From the NCBI GenBank assembly GCA_947176775.1, contig CAMWRY010000007.1:1-33659 (forward strand): a stretch of DNA of 33,659 bases. Direction: 5' to 3'. The DNA is from an uncultured Bacteroides sp. (lineage in GTDB: Bacteria > Bacteroidota > Bacteroidia > Bacteroidales > Bacteroidaceae). A model generated the notes under the pieces. That model saw only the letters and a list, made by a program, of their open reading frames with translations. It was not told the DNA's origin and made no database searches. Shown piece by piece: positions 26,842 to 33,659 of the stretch. Each line of letters opens with the position of its first letter. The first letter of the stretch is position 1. The translations under genes and the position numbers were made by a program.

Positions 26842-29841
26842 ATGAAGAAAAGATATATATCCGTATTGGCTGTCGCAAGCCTGCTCTCTCTCTCTGCGAT
26901 GGCACAACAGAAGATTACGGGCGTAGTGAAAGACACACAGGGCGCACCGGTATTGGGAGCACTGGTCTCAGCCGTGGGAAACCCGGCCCAGCATGCCATC
27001 ACAGACGTCAACGGCCTGTTCACCCTCGAGGTCAACCAAGGCGACTACATTGACGTGACTTATGCCGACAAGCAGAAAAAGCGCGTGTGGGTGAAAGGCG
27101 AGAAGGTGGAAGTATCCCTCGACTGCCAGAGCCTCTTCGTGGAAAACCGCGGCAAAGTGCAGGCCACGGGCGACCAGACACAGGCCATCTCCACCCTGTC
27201 GGGCGAGAAACTGAAGAACAACTCCACATTCAACGTGGGGAACGCCCTCTACGGCATGATTCCGGGACTGATCGTGAAGCAGAACACCGGCTGGACGGAC
27301 GGAGCCACGCTGCAAGTGCGCGGCGGCGCGTCGCAGACCAGCAACACGCCGCTCATCGTGGTGGACGGAGTGCCGCGCACGCTGGACTACCTGAACATGC
27401 TGGAGGTGGAAAACATCTCCGTGCTGAAGGACGGGGCCGCCACAGCCTTGTGGGGCACGCGCGGCGCCAACGGCGTGGTCATCATCACCACCAAACGCGG
27501 ACAGTACAACAGCCGCGACATCGATGTCAACTATACGTATGGCATAGGGCTCCCCATCAACCAGCCTGAGTTCGTGGACGGCTACACCTACGCCCTGATG
27601 AAGAACGAAGCGCTCTACTACGACGGACTCCCCACGAAGTATGACGCCCCGGCCTTGGAGGCCTTCCGCAACGGCTCCAACCCGGACGCCTTCGCCAACG
27701 TAGACTGGCTGGACCACGCCCTGCGCAACCATACGGAAAACCACCAGCTGAACCTCTCCTTCCGAGGAGGAGGCAAGAAGCTGCGCTACTTCAGTGCCAT
27801 CAACTACAAGAACGACCAGGGCATCCTGAGCGACCGGGCGGCCAACTACTCCGACCGCTATGATGCCCAGATGAAGAAGTACCGCCTAGACGCGCGTATC
27901 AACCTGGACATCGACGTGACCCAATACACCAAAGTGGGCCTGTCACTCTTCGGACTGCTGCACGAGAACAACCGTCCGCGCACCACGGAGAGCGACCTCT
28001 TCACAGGCCTCTATAACGTGCCGTCGGGAGCCTTCCCCCTTCGCACGACCACAGGCTTCTGGGGGAGCGACAACATCTTCAAGTACAACCCCATAGCGCG
28101 GATTGCCGATGTCGGCTACTACCGCACGGACGAGCGTCTGCTGCAAGGCGACCTGCGCATTTATCAGGACCTCTCGCTCGTCACCAAGGGACTGCGTGCC
28201 GAGCTGGGCATCTCCTATGACAACAGTGCCGTCTACCACGAAACGGGTACCAAGGACTACGACTACGAGGCCATTGACGTGGTGCCCGGAGCCGTGCCGG
28301 GCGAATACGACATCATCCGCAGCAAGGGAGGCGAGGACAAGGCGCTCTCCGTGAGCAACAGTGGATTCGCCAGCCAGTTCAGCCGCACGGTGGTAGACGC
28401 CAAGGTGGGGTATGACCGCACCTTCGGGCTGCATGCCGTCAACGGGACGTTGCAGTACCGTCAGGAGTCATACGTGCCCACGGGCATCAACGTGACACGC
28501 AAACGCCAGTCCTACATCTTCACTGCCGGATACAACTACGACAACCGCTACCTGGTGGACGTGGTGGCCAACCACAGCGGCACTAGCGTACTGAGCAAGG
28601 GCGACCGCTTCCGCACCTATCCGGCCGTGTCGGCCGCCTGGATACTCTCCAACGAGAAGTTCTGGCAGGAGAACCCCGTAGTGGACTACCTGAAGGTGCG
28701 CGCCTCCTGGGGACACTCGGGGAGCGACAGCGACCTGGACTACGACCTGGACGAACGCTACTGGGTGACCTGCGGCGGCACGTTGTTCCGCGACACCCCC
28801 TCCGGATTCGGCGGACTGCACCCGGGCACGCTGGCCATCAACAACCTGACGGTGGAACGCTCCGAGAAGTACAACGTAGGCATAGACATGCGCCTCTTCC
28901 GCCGCCTGAACCTGACGGCAGACGCCTTCTACGACAAGCGCACGGACGCGCTGATCGAGGCCGGGAACCTCTTCTCCTCCGTCATCGGGACGGGCATCCC
29001 ACAGCAGAACATGGGCAGGGCCAACTCCAAAGGCATCGACCTAGGCCTGAACTGGGAAGACCGCATGGGCAAAAACTTCAAATACTACGCAGGCGTCAAC
29101 TTCTCCTACCTCCGCACGGAGATTGAGGAGAACGGCGAGGGATTCCAGCCCTACGACTACCTCTATAAGAAGGGCGACCGCGTGGGACAGATCTACGGTC
29201 TGGAGGCCATCGGCTACTTCCGCGACGAGGCCGACATCGCCAACAGCCCCCGACAGATGTTCGATGCCGTGCGTCCGGGCGACGTGAAGTACAAGGACCA
29301 GAACAACGACGGCAAGATAGACGCCTACGACCAGGTGGCCATCGGGCACTCCTCCACCATCCCCGGCATCTACTACGGCATCAACCTGGGCTTCGAGTAC
29401 AAGGGCTTCGGCGTGGACATGCTCCTGCAGGGCGTAGGCCAGTTCAGCAAGATGCTCAACGTGCGCAGCGTCTACTGGCCTCTGCGCAACAACAACTCCA
29501 ACCTGACGAAGTGGTACCTGGAGGACAACATCCGCTGGACCGAGGAGACGAAGAGCATCGCCAACCTTCCCCGACTGACCACGCTGGACAACGCCAACAA
29601 CTTCCGCAACAGCACACAGTGGCTGGAGAACGGCGCCTTCCTGAAGCTCCGCAACCTGAACGTCTACTACAACCTGCCCCAACGGTGGATTAGCCCTCTG
29701 AAGATGGACAAGTGCCAAGTCTATCTGCGCGGCAACAACCTCTTCTCGCTGGACCACATCAAATACATGAACTGCGAGGACCTGACGGTGAACTACCCCG
29801 ACCTGATGTCCCTCTTCGTAGGCGTAAACATTAACTTCTAA
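26842..29841 (+). CDS. SusC-like TonB-dependent outer-membrane transporter (second pair)
   Basis: A 999-aa protein with a signal peptide (1-21, ending AMAQ), a carboxypeptidase-like domain (about 24-95: APVLGALVSAVG, TDVNGLFTLEV), then the plug with VLKDGAATALWGTRGANGVVIITT and a barrel ending VGVNINF. It differs strongly from the first SusC; for instance the VAYGTQKK segment before the plug is replaced by ENRGKVQATGDQTQ. The two pairs are therefore old paralogues or were recruited separately, not a recent duplication. It could take a different size or sulfation form of the same glycan. Spacing of 30 bp from the preceding susD and no promoter between them indicate one operon. Confidence 0.95.
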   Translation: MKKRYISVLAVASLLSLSAMAQQKITGVVKDTQGAPVLGALVSAVGNPAQHAITDVNGLFTLEVNQGDYIDVTYADKQKKRVWVKGEKVEVSLDCQSLFVENRGKVQATGDQTQAISTLSGEKLKNNSTFNVGNALYGMIPGLIVKQNTGWTDGATLQVRGGASQTSNTPLIVVDGVPRTLDYLNMLEVENISVLKDGAATALWGTRGANGVVIITTKRGQYNSRDIDVNYTYGIGLPINQPEFVDGYTYALMKNEALYYDGLPTKYDAPALEAFRNGSNPDAFANVDWLDHALRNHTENHQLNLSFRGGGKKLRYFSAINYKNDQGILSDRAANYSDRYDAQMKKYRLDARINLDIDVTQYTKVGLSLFGLLHENNRPRTTESDLFTGLYNVPSGAFPLRTTTGFWGSDNIFKYNPIARIADVGYYRTDERLLQGDLRIYQDLSLVTKGLRAELGISYDNSAVYHETGTKDYDYEAIDVVPGAVPGEYDIIRSKGGEDKALSVSNSGFASQFSRTVVDAKVGYDRTFGLHAVNGTLQYRQESYVPTGINVTRKRQSYIFTAGYNYDNRYLVDVVANHSGTSVLSKGDRFRTYPAVSAAWILSNEKFWQENPVVDYLKVRASWGHSGSDSDLDYDLDERYWVTCGGTLFRDTPSGFGGLHPGTLAINNLTVERSEKYNVGIDMRLFRRLNLTADAFYDKRTDALIEAGNLFSSVIGTGIPQQNMGRANSKGIDLGLNWEDRMGKNFKYYAGVNFSYLRTEIEENGEGFQPYDYLYKKGDRVGQIYGLEAIGYFRDEADIANSPRQMFDAVRPGDVKYKDQNNDGKIDAYDQVAIGHSSTIPGIYYGINLGFEYKGFGVDMLLQGVGQFSKMLNVRSVYWPLRNNNSNLTKWYLEDNIRWTEETKSIANLPRLTTLDNANNFRNSTQWLENGAFLKLRNLNVYYNLPQRWISPLKMDKCQVYLRGNNLFSLDHIKYMNCEDLTVNYPDLMSLFVGVNINF

Positions 29842-29857
29842 ATACCAAGATACCATT

Positions 29858-31531
29858 ATGAAAAAGATAGCAATCTACCTGACCGCCGCACTGACCCTGG
29901 CCGGATGTGACTTTCTCGACTTCGACGAATCCTCCGGGAAGACCCAGGACGAGGCCTACGGCTACTTCGAGAACGTAAAAATGCTGGGCAACGCCGCCTA
30001 CCGCTCGCTACCCGTTGACTTCGGTGCCATAGGCGGAGCCTTCCGCGAATCGGCCACGGACAACGCCGTATACCGCTGGGACAGCAACGCCGTCTATGAC
30101 ATCTACAACAACGTGTGGAGTCCGCTGAACCTGATAGACGACCAGTGGGGCACCTACTACAGCGTCATCTACGACATCAACTCTTTCCTGCGCAACTACT
30201 CCGAGGAGAACCTAGAGCGCCATCAGTGGGACGCCAATTACGAGGACAATATCAAGCAGGCACGCATGTCACTCAAGGAGAACCGGGCGTTGCGCGCGCT
30301 CTACTACTTCGAACTGGTGAAGCGCTATGGCGACGTGCCCCTGCTGACCGAGCCGATGGAGTTGGCCGACATCAACCAGATGAAAAAGACACCGGCCGCC
30401 GAGGTGCTGGAATTCGTGGCCACGGAGTGCCGCGCAGTGGCCGACGACCTGCCGCTGAGCCACAATGACTTCTACGGCGAGACGGGCCGCGTGACCAAGG
30501 GAGCCGCCCTGGCCATCCGCGCACGCGCGCTGCTCTACGCCGCCAGCCCCCTCTTCATAGGTGCCAAGAACCCGACAGAAGCCTACCAGAAGGCTGCGGA
30601 AGCCGCCTACGACGTGATAGCCATGGACTACTACAGGCTGGAAGGCCTGACCGCTGACCCCCTGTTCGGCGACCTGCTCGGCAACGAAGTGCTAAAGTCT
30701 CGCCAGCTCATCTTCGAGACGCGCCAGAACGTGAGTAACACGCTGGAACAGCGGAACCTACCCGTGGGCTTCGCCAACGGCACGAACACGGGCAACACGC
30801 CCACGCAGAACTTGGTGGACGCCTTCGAGATGCTGGACGGAACAGCCTTCGACTGGAACAACCCCGACCACGTGGCCAATATCTACTATGACCGGGAGGG
30901 CAACCCGACGCGCGATCCACGCTTCTACCGCACCATCCTCTGCAATGGTTCCCGGTTCATGGGCCAGCAAGTGGACACCTACGAAGGCTCGGCCTATGGG
31001 GCTCCCGTAACCGGCGCCACGCAGACAGGCTACTACCTGCGTAAGTTGCTGAACGAAAACGTCTCGTTGGATCCCACGCAGCCCGTCACACTGAACCACC
31101 ACTTCCCCAACTACCGCTATGCCGAGGTGCTACTCAACTACGCTGAGGCCATGAACGAGTGGCAGGGACCGGACTACACCGACACACGCTATCCACTCTC
31201 GGCACGCCAGGCCCTGAACCAGGTACGCCAGGCCGCCGGCATGCCCGATGTGGCCACGGCAGGCAAAGAACCCTTCGCCGCCCGGGTGAAGAACGAACGC
31301 CGCGTGGAACTAGCCTTTGAGGACCACCGCTTCTGGGACATTCGCCGCTGGAAGACGGGCCACGTCGTGGAGGCCATCTACGGGGTCGATATCCGCCGCA
31401 ACGGTGCCGGCTACAGCTACACGCGCCACCAAGTGCAGACTCGCATCTGGGAAGACAAAATGTATCTCTACCCCATCCCTCAGAAGGAAACTTACGTGAA
31501 CGAAAACCTGACACAGAATCCGGGATGGTAA
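29858..31531 (+). CDS. SusD-like glycan-binding lipoprotein (second pair)
   Basis: A 557-aa RagB/SusD lipoprotein. The lipobox LAG-Cys17 is followed by DFLDFDESS, a usual SusD start. Family segments are KENRALRALYYFELVKRYGDVPLL (about 142-165), KGAALAIRARALLYAASPLF, DPRFYRTILCNG, YRYAEVLLNYAEAMNEW, RRVELAFEDHRFWDIRRWKTG and the end LTQNPGW. It starts 16 bp after its susC and is the last gene of the operon. No SusE/F-like surface glycan-binding protein follows; the next element is a very strong hairpin. Confidence 0.95.
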   Translation: MKKIAIYLTAALTLAGCDFLDFDESSGKTQDEAYGYFENVKMLGNAAYRSLPVDFGAIGGAFRESATDNAVYRWDSNAVYDIYNNVWSPLNLIDDQWGTYYSVIYDINSFLRNYSEENLERHQWDANYEDNIKQARMSLKENRALRALYYFELVKRYGDVPLLTEPMELADINQMKKTPAAEVLEFVATECRAVADDLPLSHNDFYGETGRVTKGAALAIRARALLYAASPLFIGAKNPTEAYQKAAEAAYDVIAMDYYRLEGLTADPLFGDLLGNEVLKSRQLIFETRQNVSNTLEQRNLPVGFANGTNTGNTPTQNLVDAFEMLDGTAFDWNNPDHVANIYYDREGNPTRDPRFYRTILCNGSRFMGQQVDTYEGSAYGAPVTGATQTGYYLRKLLNENVSLDPTQPVTLNHHFPNYRYAEVLLNYAEAMNEWQGPDYTDTRYPLSARQALNQVRQAAGMPDVATAGKEPFAARVKNERRVELAFEDHRFWDIRRWKTGHVVEAIYGVDIRRNGAGYSYTRHQVQTRIWEDKMYLYPIPQKETYVNENLTQNPGW

Positions 31532-31614
31532 GCCCTGAAACGATGCTCGATGAAAACGAAGTATAGATGATTAATCAGTTTACAGCAGCGCAGATTAGCA
31601 AGGTAACTGAATTA

Positions 31615-31694
31615 ATTATCAGTAGAAATTATTTTCCCCTCCTCCGAAGAGAGACGGCTCTTCGGAGGAGGGGAAAATAATTTCTACTGATAAT
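31615..31694. terminator. 37-bp perfect hairpin closing the PUL, likely bidirectional terminator
   Basis: Positions 31615-31651 and 31658-31694 are perfectly complementary over 37 bp with a 6-nt loop (AGACGG). The hairpin lies between the last susD (plus) and the PAP2 gene (minus), about 85 and 60 bp from their stops. The stem holds a GC-rich head (CCCCTCCTCCGAAGAG) and an AT-rich base; the base supplies T-rich tracts on both strands when the head folds first, as in bidirectional terminators. Confidence 0.85.
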
Positions 31695-31752
31695 CAGAAA
31701 TGATAATCTGTGGTAATCTGTAGTGAAAATCAATTAGAATTCACCTTCTTTG

Positions 31753-32361
31753 TTACTTCCCGAAGAGCCAACGGTTCAGCCAGCGGTTCACGTAGATGTT
31801 GAGCACCGCGCAACTCGCACCGGCAGCGGCACCTACCAGCACGTCCGACGGATAGTGTACCCCCTCATTCATGCGCGACACCCCCACGGAACACGCCCAC
31901 AGGGCGGACGGGGCAATGACATACCATTTAGGGTACTTCACACTGAGCGAAGTAGCGAGGGCAAAAGCCGTCGCCGTGTGCCCTGAAGGGAACGAAGGAC
32001 TACTCTCATGACTGTAAGCATGCACCCTGTCAGGATATTTATCATAAGGCCGCTCGCGACCCACCAGATACTTCATGCCATAAGTCACAACAAACGCTCC
32101 GGCCACACTCGTCCCCACATAGACCGCATCCTTCAGCAACCCCCGGTCGTGCTTCGCCCAAGCAGCAACGGCCATCGCTACCGGCACCCCTACAGCCACA
32201 TACGGTTCTGAACGAGAAACAATCCTGTTGTAGTTGCGGACAAACTTACCATCCCAACTGTTAATTCGGTGCAAAGCATCAATGTCCCAATTCTGTGCTG
32301 AAAGACTGGATACAACCAGGAAGACAGAATATATTAAAAAAGCCATTCTTCTCATAACCAC
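31753..32361 (-). CDS. PAP2-family phosphatase, secreted or membrane
   Basis: A 202-aa member of the type 2 phosphatidic acid phosphatase superfamily. All three signature motifs are intact: K97-x6-R104-P105, PSGH with His128, and SR-x5-H with Arg163 and catalytic His169 followed by YPSDV. A signal-like segment (about 6-22) precedes the mature part; hydrophobic stretches at about 55-68, 82-96 and 175-190 suggest membrane association. Substrates of relatives are lipid phosphates such as undecaprenyl pyrophosphate, lipid A phosphate or phosphatidylglycerol phosphate; the one here cannot be told. Met3 is an alternative start. It is divergent from the AraC gene. Confidence 0.92.
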   Translation of the reverse strand: MVMRRMAFLIYSVFLVVSSLSAQNWDIDALHRINSWDGKFVRNYNRIVSRSEPYVAVGVPVAMAVAAWAKHDRGLLKDAVYVGTSVAGAFVVTYGMKYLVGRERPYDKYPDRVHAYSHESSPSFPSGHTATAFALATSLSVKYPKWYVIAPSALWACSVGVSRMNEGVHYPSDVLVGAAAGASCAVLNIYVNRWLNRWLFGK

Positions 32362-32378
32362 TTCACATTAGTTTGGCA

Positions 32379-32386
32379 CAAAGATA
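32379..32386 (-). promoter_or_regulatory. -7 box of the PAP2 gene
   Basis: TATCTTTG on the minus strand fits TAnnTTTG and lies 17 bp before the start at 32361, which implies a very short leader or use of Met3. A TTTG-like -33 is offset (22-bp spacing). Confidence 0.5.
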
Positions 32387-32419
32387 GAACAAATAGATAG
32401 AGTTCTCACAAAAAGATAC

Positions 32420-32427
32420 TATCTTTG
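32420..32427 (+). promoter_or_regulatory. -7 box of the AraC-type regulator gene
   Basis: TATCTTTG on the plus strand, 34 bp before the ATG at 32462. With the opposite box at 32379-32386 it forms a compact divergent promoter pair. Confidence 0.55.
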
Positions 32428-32461
32428 TTGCCACATTTATACTAATTCGCTAACCATATTT

Positions 32462-33364
32462 ATGGGATTGGAAACTTTTTGCCACTGTCAAACGGATTGT
32501 ATGACATGTCCTCAAAAGTCAGAAGGAGTATTGGCCTATTGCCACTATTCCCAAGGCCGACATTTTCCTATAGAAAAGTGTACACAAAACTGTATGATTT
32601 TCATGTTGCAAGGTGAATTGCTTGTAAATAGTGACGAATATCCGGGCACTACACTGCGAGAACGCCAAATCATCCTGCAAGCCATCGGCTCCAAAATGGA
32701 ACTTCTGGCACTGACCGAAGTAGAATACATTATTTATTGGTTCACCGAACTCCCCCTGATATGCAAAGGACGCTATGACGAGATACTGAAACGCTCGGAA
32801 GCCCCCTTAACCTACACACCACTTACAGCCATTCCCATGCTCGAAAGCCAACTGAAAGGCCTGGCCTATTACCTCAAGGAGCAACCCTGTTCATGCAGCA
32901 AGTACGTAGAAGTGAAATGCCAGGAACTAGTACACATACTGATGTGCTACTATCCGCTCTATCAGGCCAGCACCTTCTTCTATCCCATCAGCACCTACAC
33001 GGAAAGCTTCCAGTATTTTGTGATGCAGAACTACGAAAAGGTGAAAAATGTAGAAGAGTTTGCCCATCTTGGCGGATATACGACTACTACCTTCCGTCGT
33101 CTGTTCAAGAACCTGTACGGAGTGCCAGTCTACGAATGGATGTTGGAAAAGAAGCGTAAAAGCATTTTGTACGACCTTCAGTACACCAAGCAACGCATCT
33201 CGGCCATTAGCACCCGTTACGGTTTCGACTCGTTGTCTCACTTCTCACATTTCTGCAAAGATTCTTTCGGAGATACACCTCGCTCCCTCCGGAAACGTCT
33301 GGCCAACGGAGAAAAAATCACCATAATCACTAAGGGACAGGGCAAAGGCCGGGAAGAGGAGTGA
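32462..33364 (+). CDS. AraC-family transcriptional regulator with cysteine-rich N-terminus
   Basis: A 300-aa cytoplasmic regulator. The C-terminal AraC domain has two helix-turn-helix units (about 190-285): VEEFAHLGGYTTTTFRRLFKNLYG, then RISAISTRYGFDSLSHFSHFCKDSFGDTPRSLRK. The N-terminal half looks like a small cupin-type sensing domain (MIFMLQGELLVNS, ERQIILQAIG). The first 44 residues hold seven Cys (7, 9, 13, 16, 27, 40, 44), including C-x-C-x3-C-x2-C, which suggests metal or redox sensing; this is inference. Targets are unknown. The neighbours are the divergent PAP2 gene and the downstream respiratory gene start. It is probably not part of the PUL. Confidence 0.9.
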   Translation: MGLETFCHCQTDCMTCPQKSEGVLAYCHYSQGRHFPIEKCTQNCMIFMLQGELLVNSDEYPGTTLRERQIILQAIGSKMELLALTEVEYIIYWFTELPLICKGRYDEILKRSEAPLTYTPLTAIPMLESQLKGLAYYLKEQPCSCSKYVEVKCQELVHILMCYYPLYQASTFFYPISTYTESFQYFVMQNYEKVKNVEEFAHLGGYTTTTFRRLFKNLYGVPVYEWMLEKKRKSILYDLQYTKQRISAISTRYGFDSLSHFSHFCKDSFGDTPRSLRKRLANGEKITIITKGQGKGREEE

Positions 33365-33424
33365 CCTTTCACTTGTACGCAAACTTCGCATCCGCTTCCA
33401 TTACGGAATAATTTCTTTAATTAC

Positions 33425-33455
33425 TTGCTTAATCAAGGTATTTCACCTATTTTTG
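33425..33455 (+). promoter_or_regulatory. Promoter of the fumarate reductase/succinate dehydrogenase operon
   Basis: TTG at 33425-33427 and TATTTTTG at 33448-33455 are spaced by 20 bp, matching the Bacteroides consensus. The next long gene starts at 33615, so the leader would be about 150 nt. Confidence 0.65.
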
Positions 33456-33489
33456 CAAAAAAATAAGTAAGGAAAAGCCGTATTCCACC

Positions 33490-33597
33490 ATGCGGAAAAA
33501 GAAGCACCTTCGGCCGATTCGGCCTGCAACAGGTGTCCTCTTTGCCACAAACGGGCGGAACAGAACCCAAAGAATCTTTTTTCTAACTATTAAATAA
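33490..33597 (+). CDS. Small basic ORF in the leader of the cytochrome b gene
   Basis: A 35-codon frame (starting MRKKKHLRPIRP, stop TAA at 33595) fills most of the leader and ends 17 bp before the next start. The peptide is very basic with no acidic residue. It could be a leader peptide or upstream ORF affecting the downstream gene, or chance. A short palindrome (GGCCGA-T-TCGGCC) lies inside. I do not recognise it. Confidence 0.25.
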   Translation: MRKKKHLRPIRPATGVLFATNGRNRTQRIFFLTIK

Positions 33598-33614
33598 TTT
33601 AAATTCAATCATTT

Positions 33615-33659
33615 ATGTGGTTAAGTAATTCATCTGTAGGAAGGAAAGTGGTGATGAGC
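33615..33659 (+). CDS. frdC: Succinate dehydrogenase/fumarate reductase cytochrome b subunit, 3'-truncated
   Basis: Only the first 15 codons are inside the window, reading MWLSNSSVGRKVVMS. This is the typical N-terminus of the Bacteroides fumarate reductase/succinate dehydrogenase cytochrome b subunit, where the first membrane helix follows directly. The protein would anchor the flavoprotein and iron-sulfur subunits in the inner membrane and exchange electrons with menaquinone. The call rests on memory of a short segment. The flavoprotein and iron-sulfur genes should follow outside the window. Confidence 0.7.
   Translation, partial: MWLSNSSVGRKVVMS

Noticed and set aside
33374-33379. TGTACG after the AraC gene as another HTCS operator
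   Set aside because: No acceptable -7 box lies 36-37 bp downstream, and single TGTACG hexamers are expected by chance in a window of this size.

Overview
The window looks like a chromosomal segment of a gut Bacteroides (Bacteroidota). Reasons: two SusC/SusD pairs, a hybrid two-component regulator with a beta-propeller sensor, Bacteroides-type -7 boxes (TAnnTTTG) upstream of most transcription units, a Ser-type sulfatase and a lone DUF2851 gene. The species cannot be fixed from the sequence.

Layout. (1) 1-1648: the 3' part of a TolC/OprM-like outer-membrane efflux lipoprotein gene, a 7-bp-periodic repeat zone that folds into a long hairpin, and an LpxA-type acyltransferase that lacks two canonical LpxA residues. 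(2) 1649-4100: an intergenic region with nested inverted repeats and a terminator, then a minus-strand pair encoding an N-acetylhexosamine 1-kinase-like protein and a CBM9-like protein. (3) 4101-31531: a polysaccharide utilization locus (PUL). It holds the hybrid regulator, a PL8-superfamily lyase, an S1 sulfatase lipoprotein, a GH43-like five-bladed propeller, a tRNA-dihydrouridine synthase-like gene, a C69 peptidase, a chondroitin-ABC-lyase-type PL8 enzyme (minus strand), DUF2851 (minus strand) and a SusC-SusD-SusC-SusD operon. (4) 31532-33659: a 37-bp perfect hairpin, a PAP2 phosphatase (minus), a cysteine-rich AraC regulator, and the first 15 codons of what looks like the fumarate reductase/succinate dehydrogenase cytochrome b gene, with a long leader.

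How the parts fit. The chondroitinase-ABC-like enzyme carries all four catalytic residues of that family, so the target is probably a glycosaminoglycan such as chondroitin, dermatan or hyaluronan. The SusC/D pairs would import oligosaccharides, the lyases cleave them, the sulfatase removes sulfate, and the neighbouring hexosamine kinase could take up the released GalNAc or GlcNAc. No GH88/GH105 unsaturated uronidase and no SusE/F-type surface glycan-binding protein lie in the window.

Most notable signals. A TGTAC box lies 36 or 37 bp upstream of the -7 box at four separate PUL promoters (lyase, sulfatase, SusC and, on the other strand, chondroitinase). Three of the four have a second TGWAC copy 21-22 bp further out. 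The regulator's own promoter and the kinase promoter lack it. This is a strong candidate operator for the hybrid regulator. In addition, two unrelated 22-bp degenerate palindromic tandem arrays lie between a gene end and one of these promoters.
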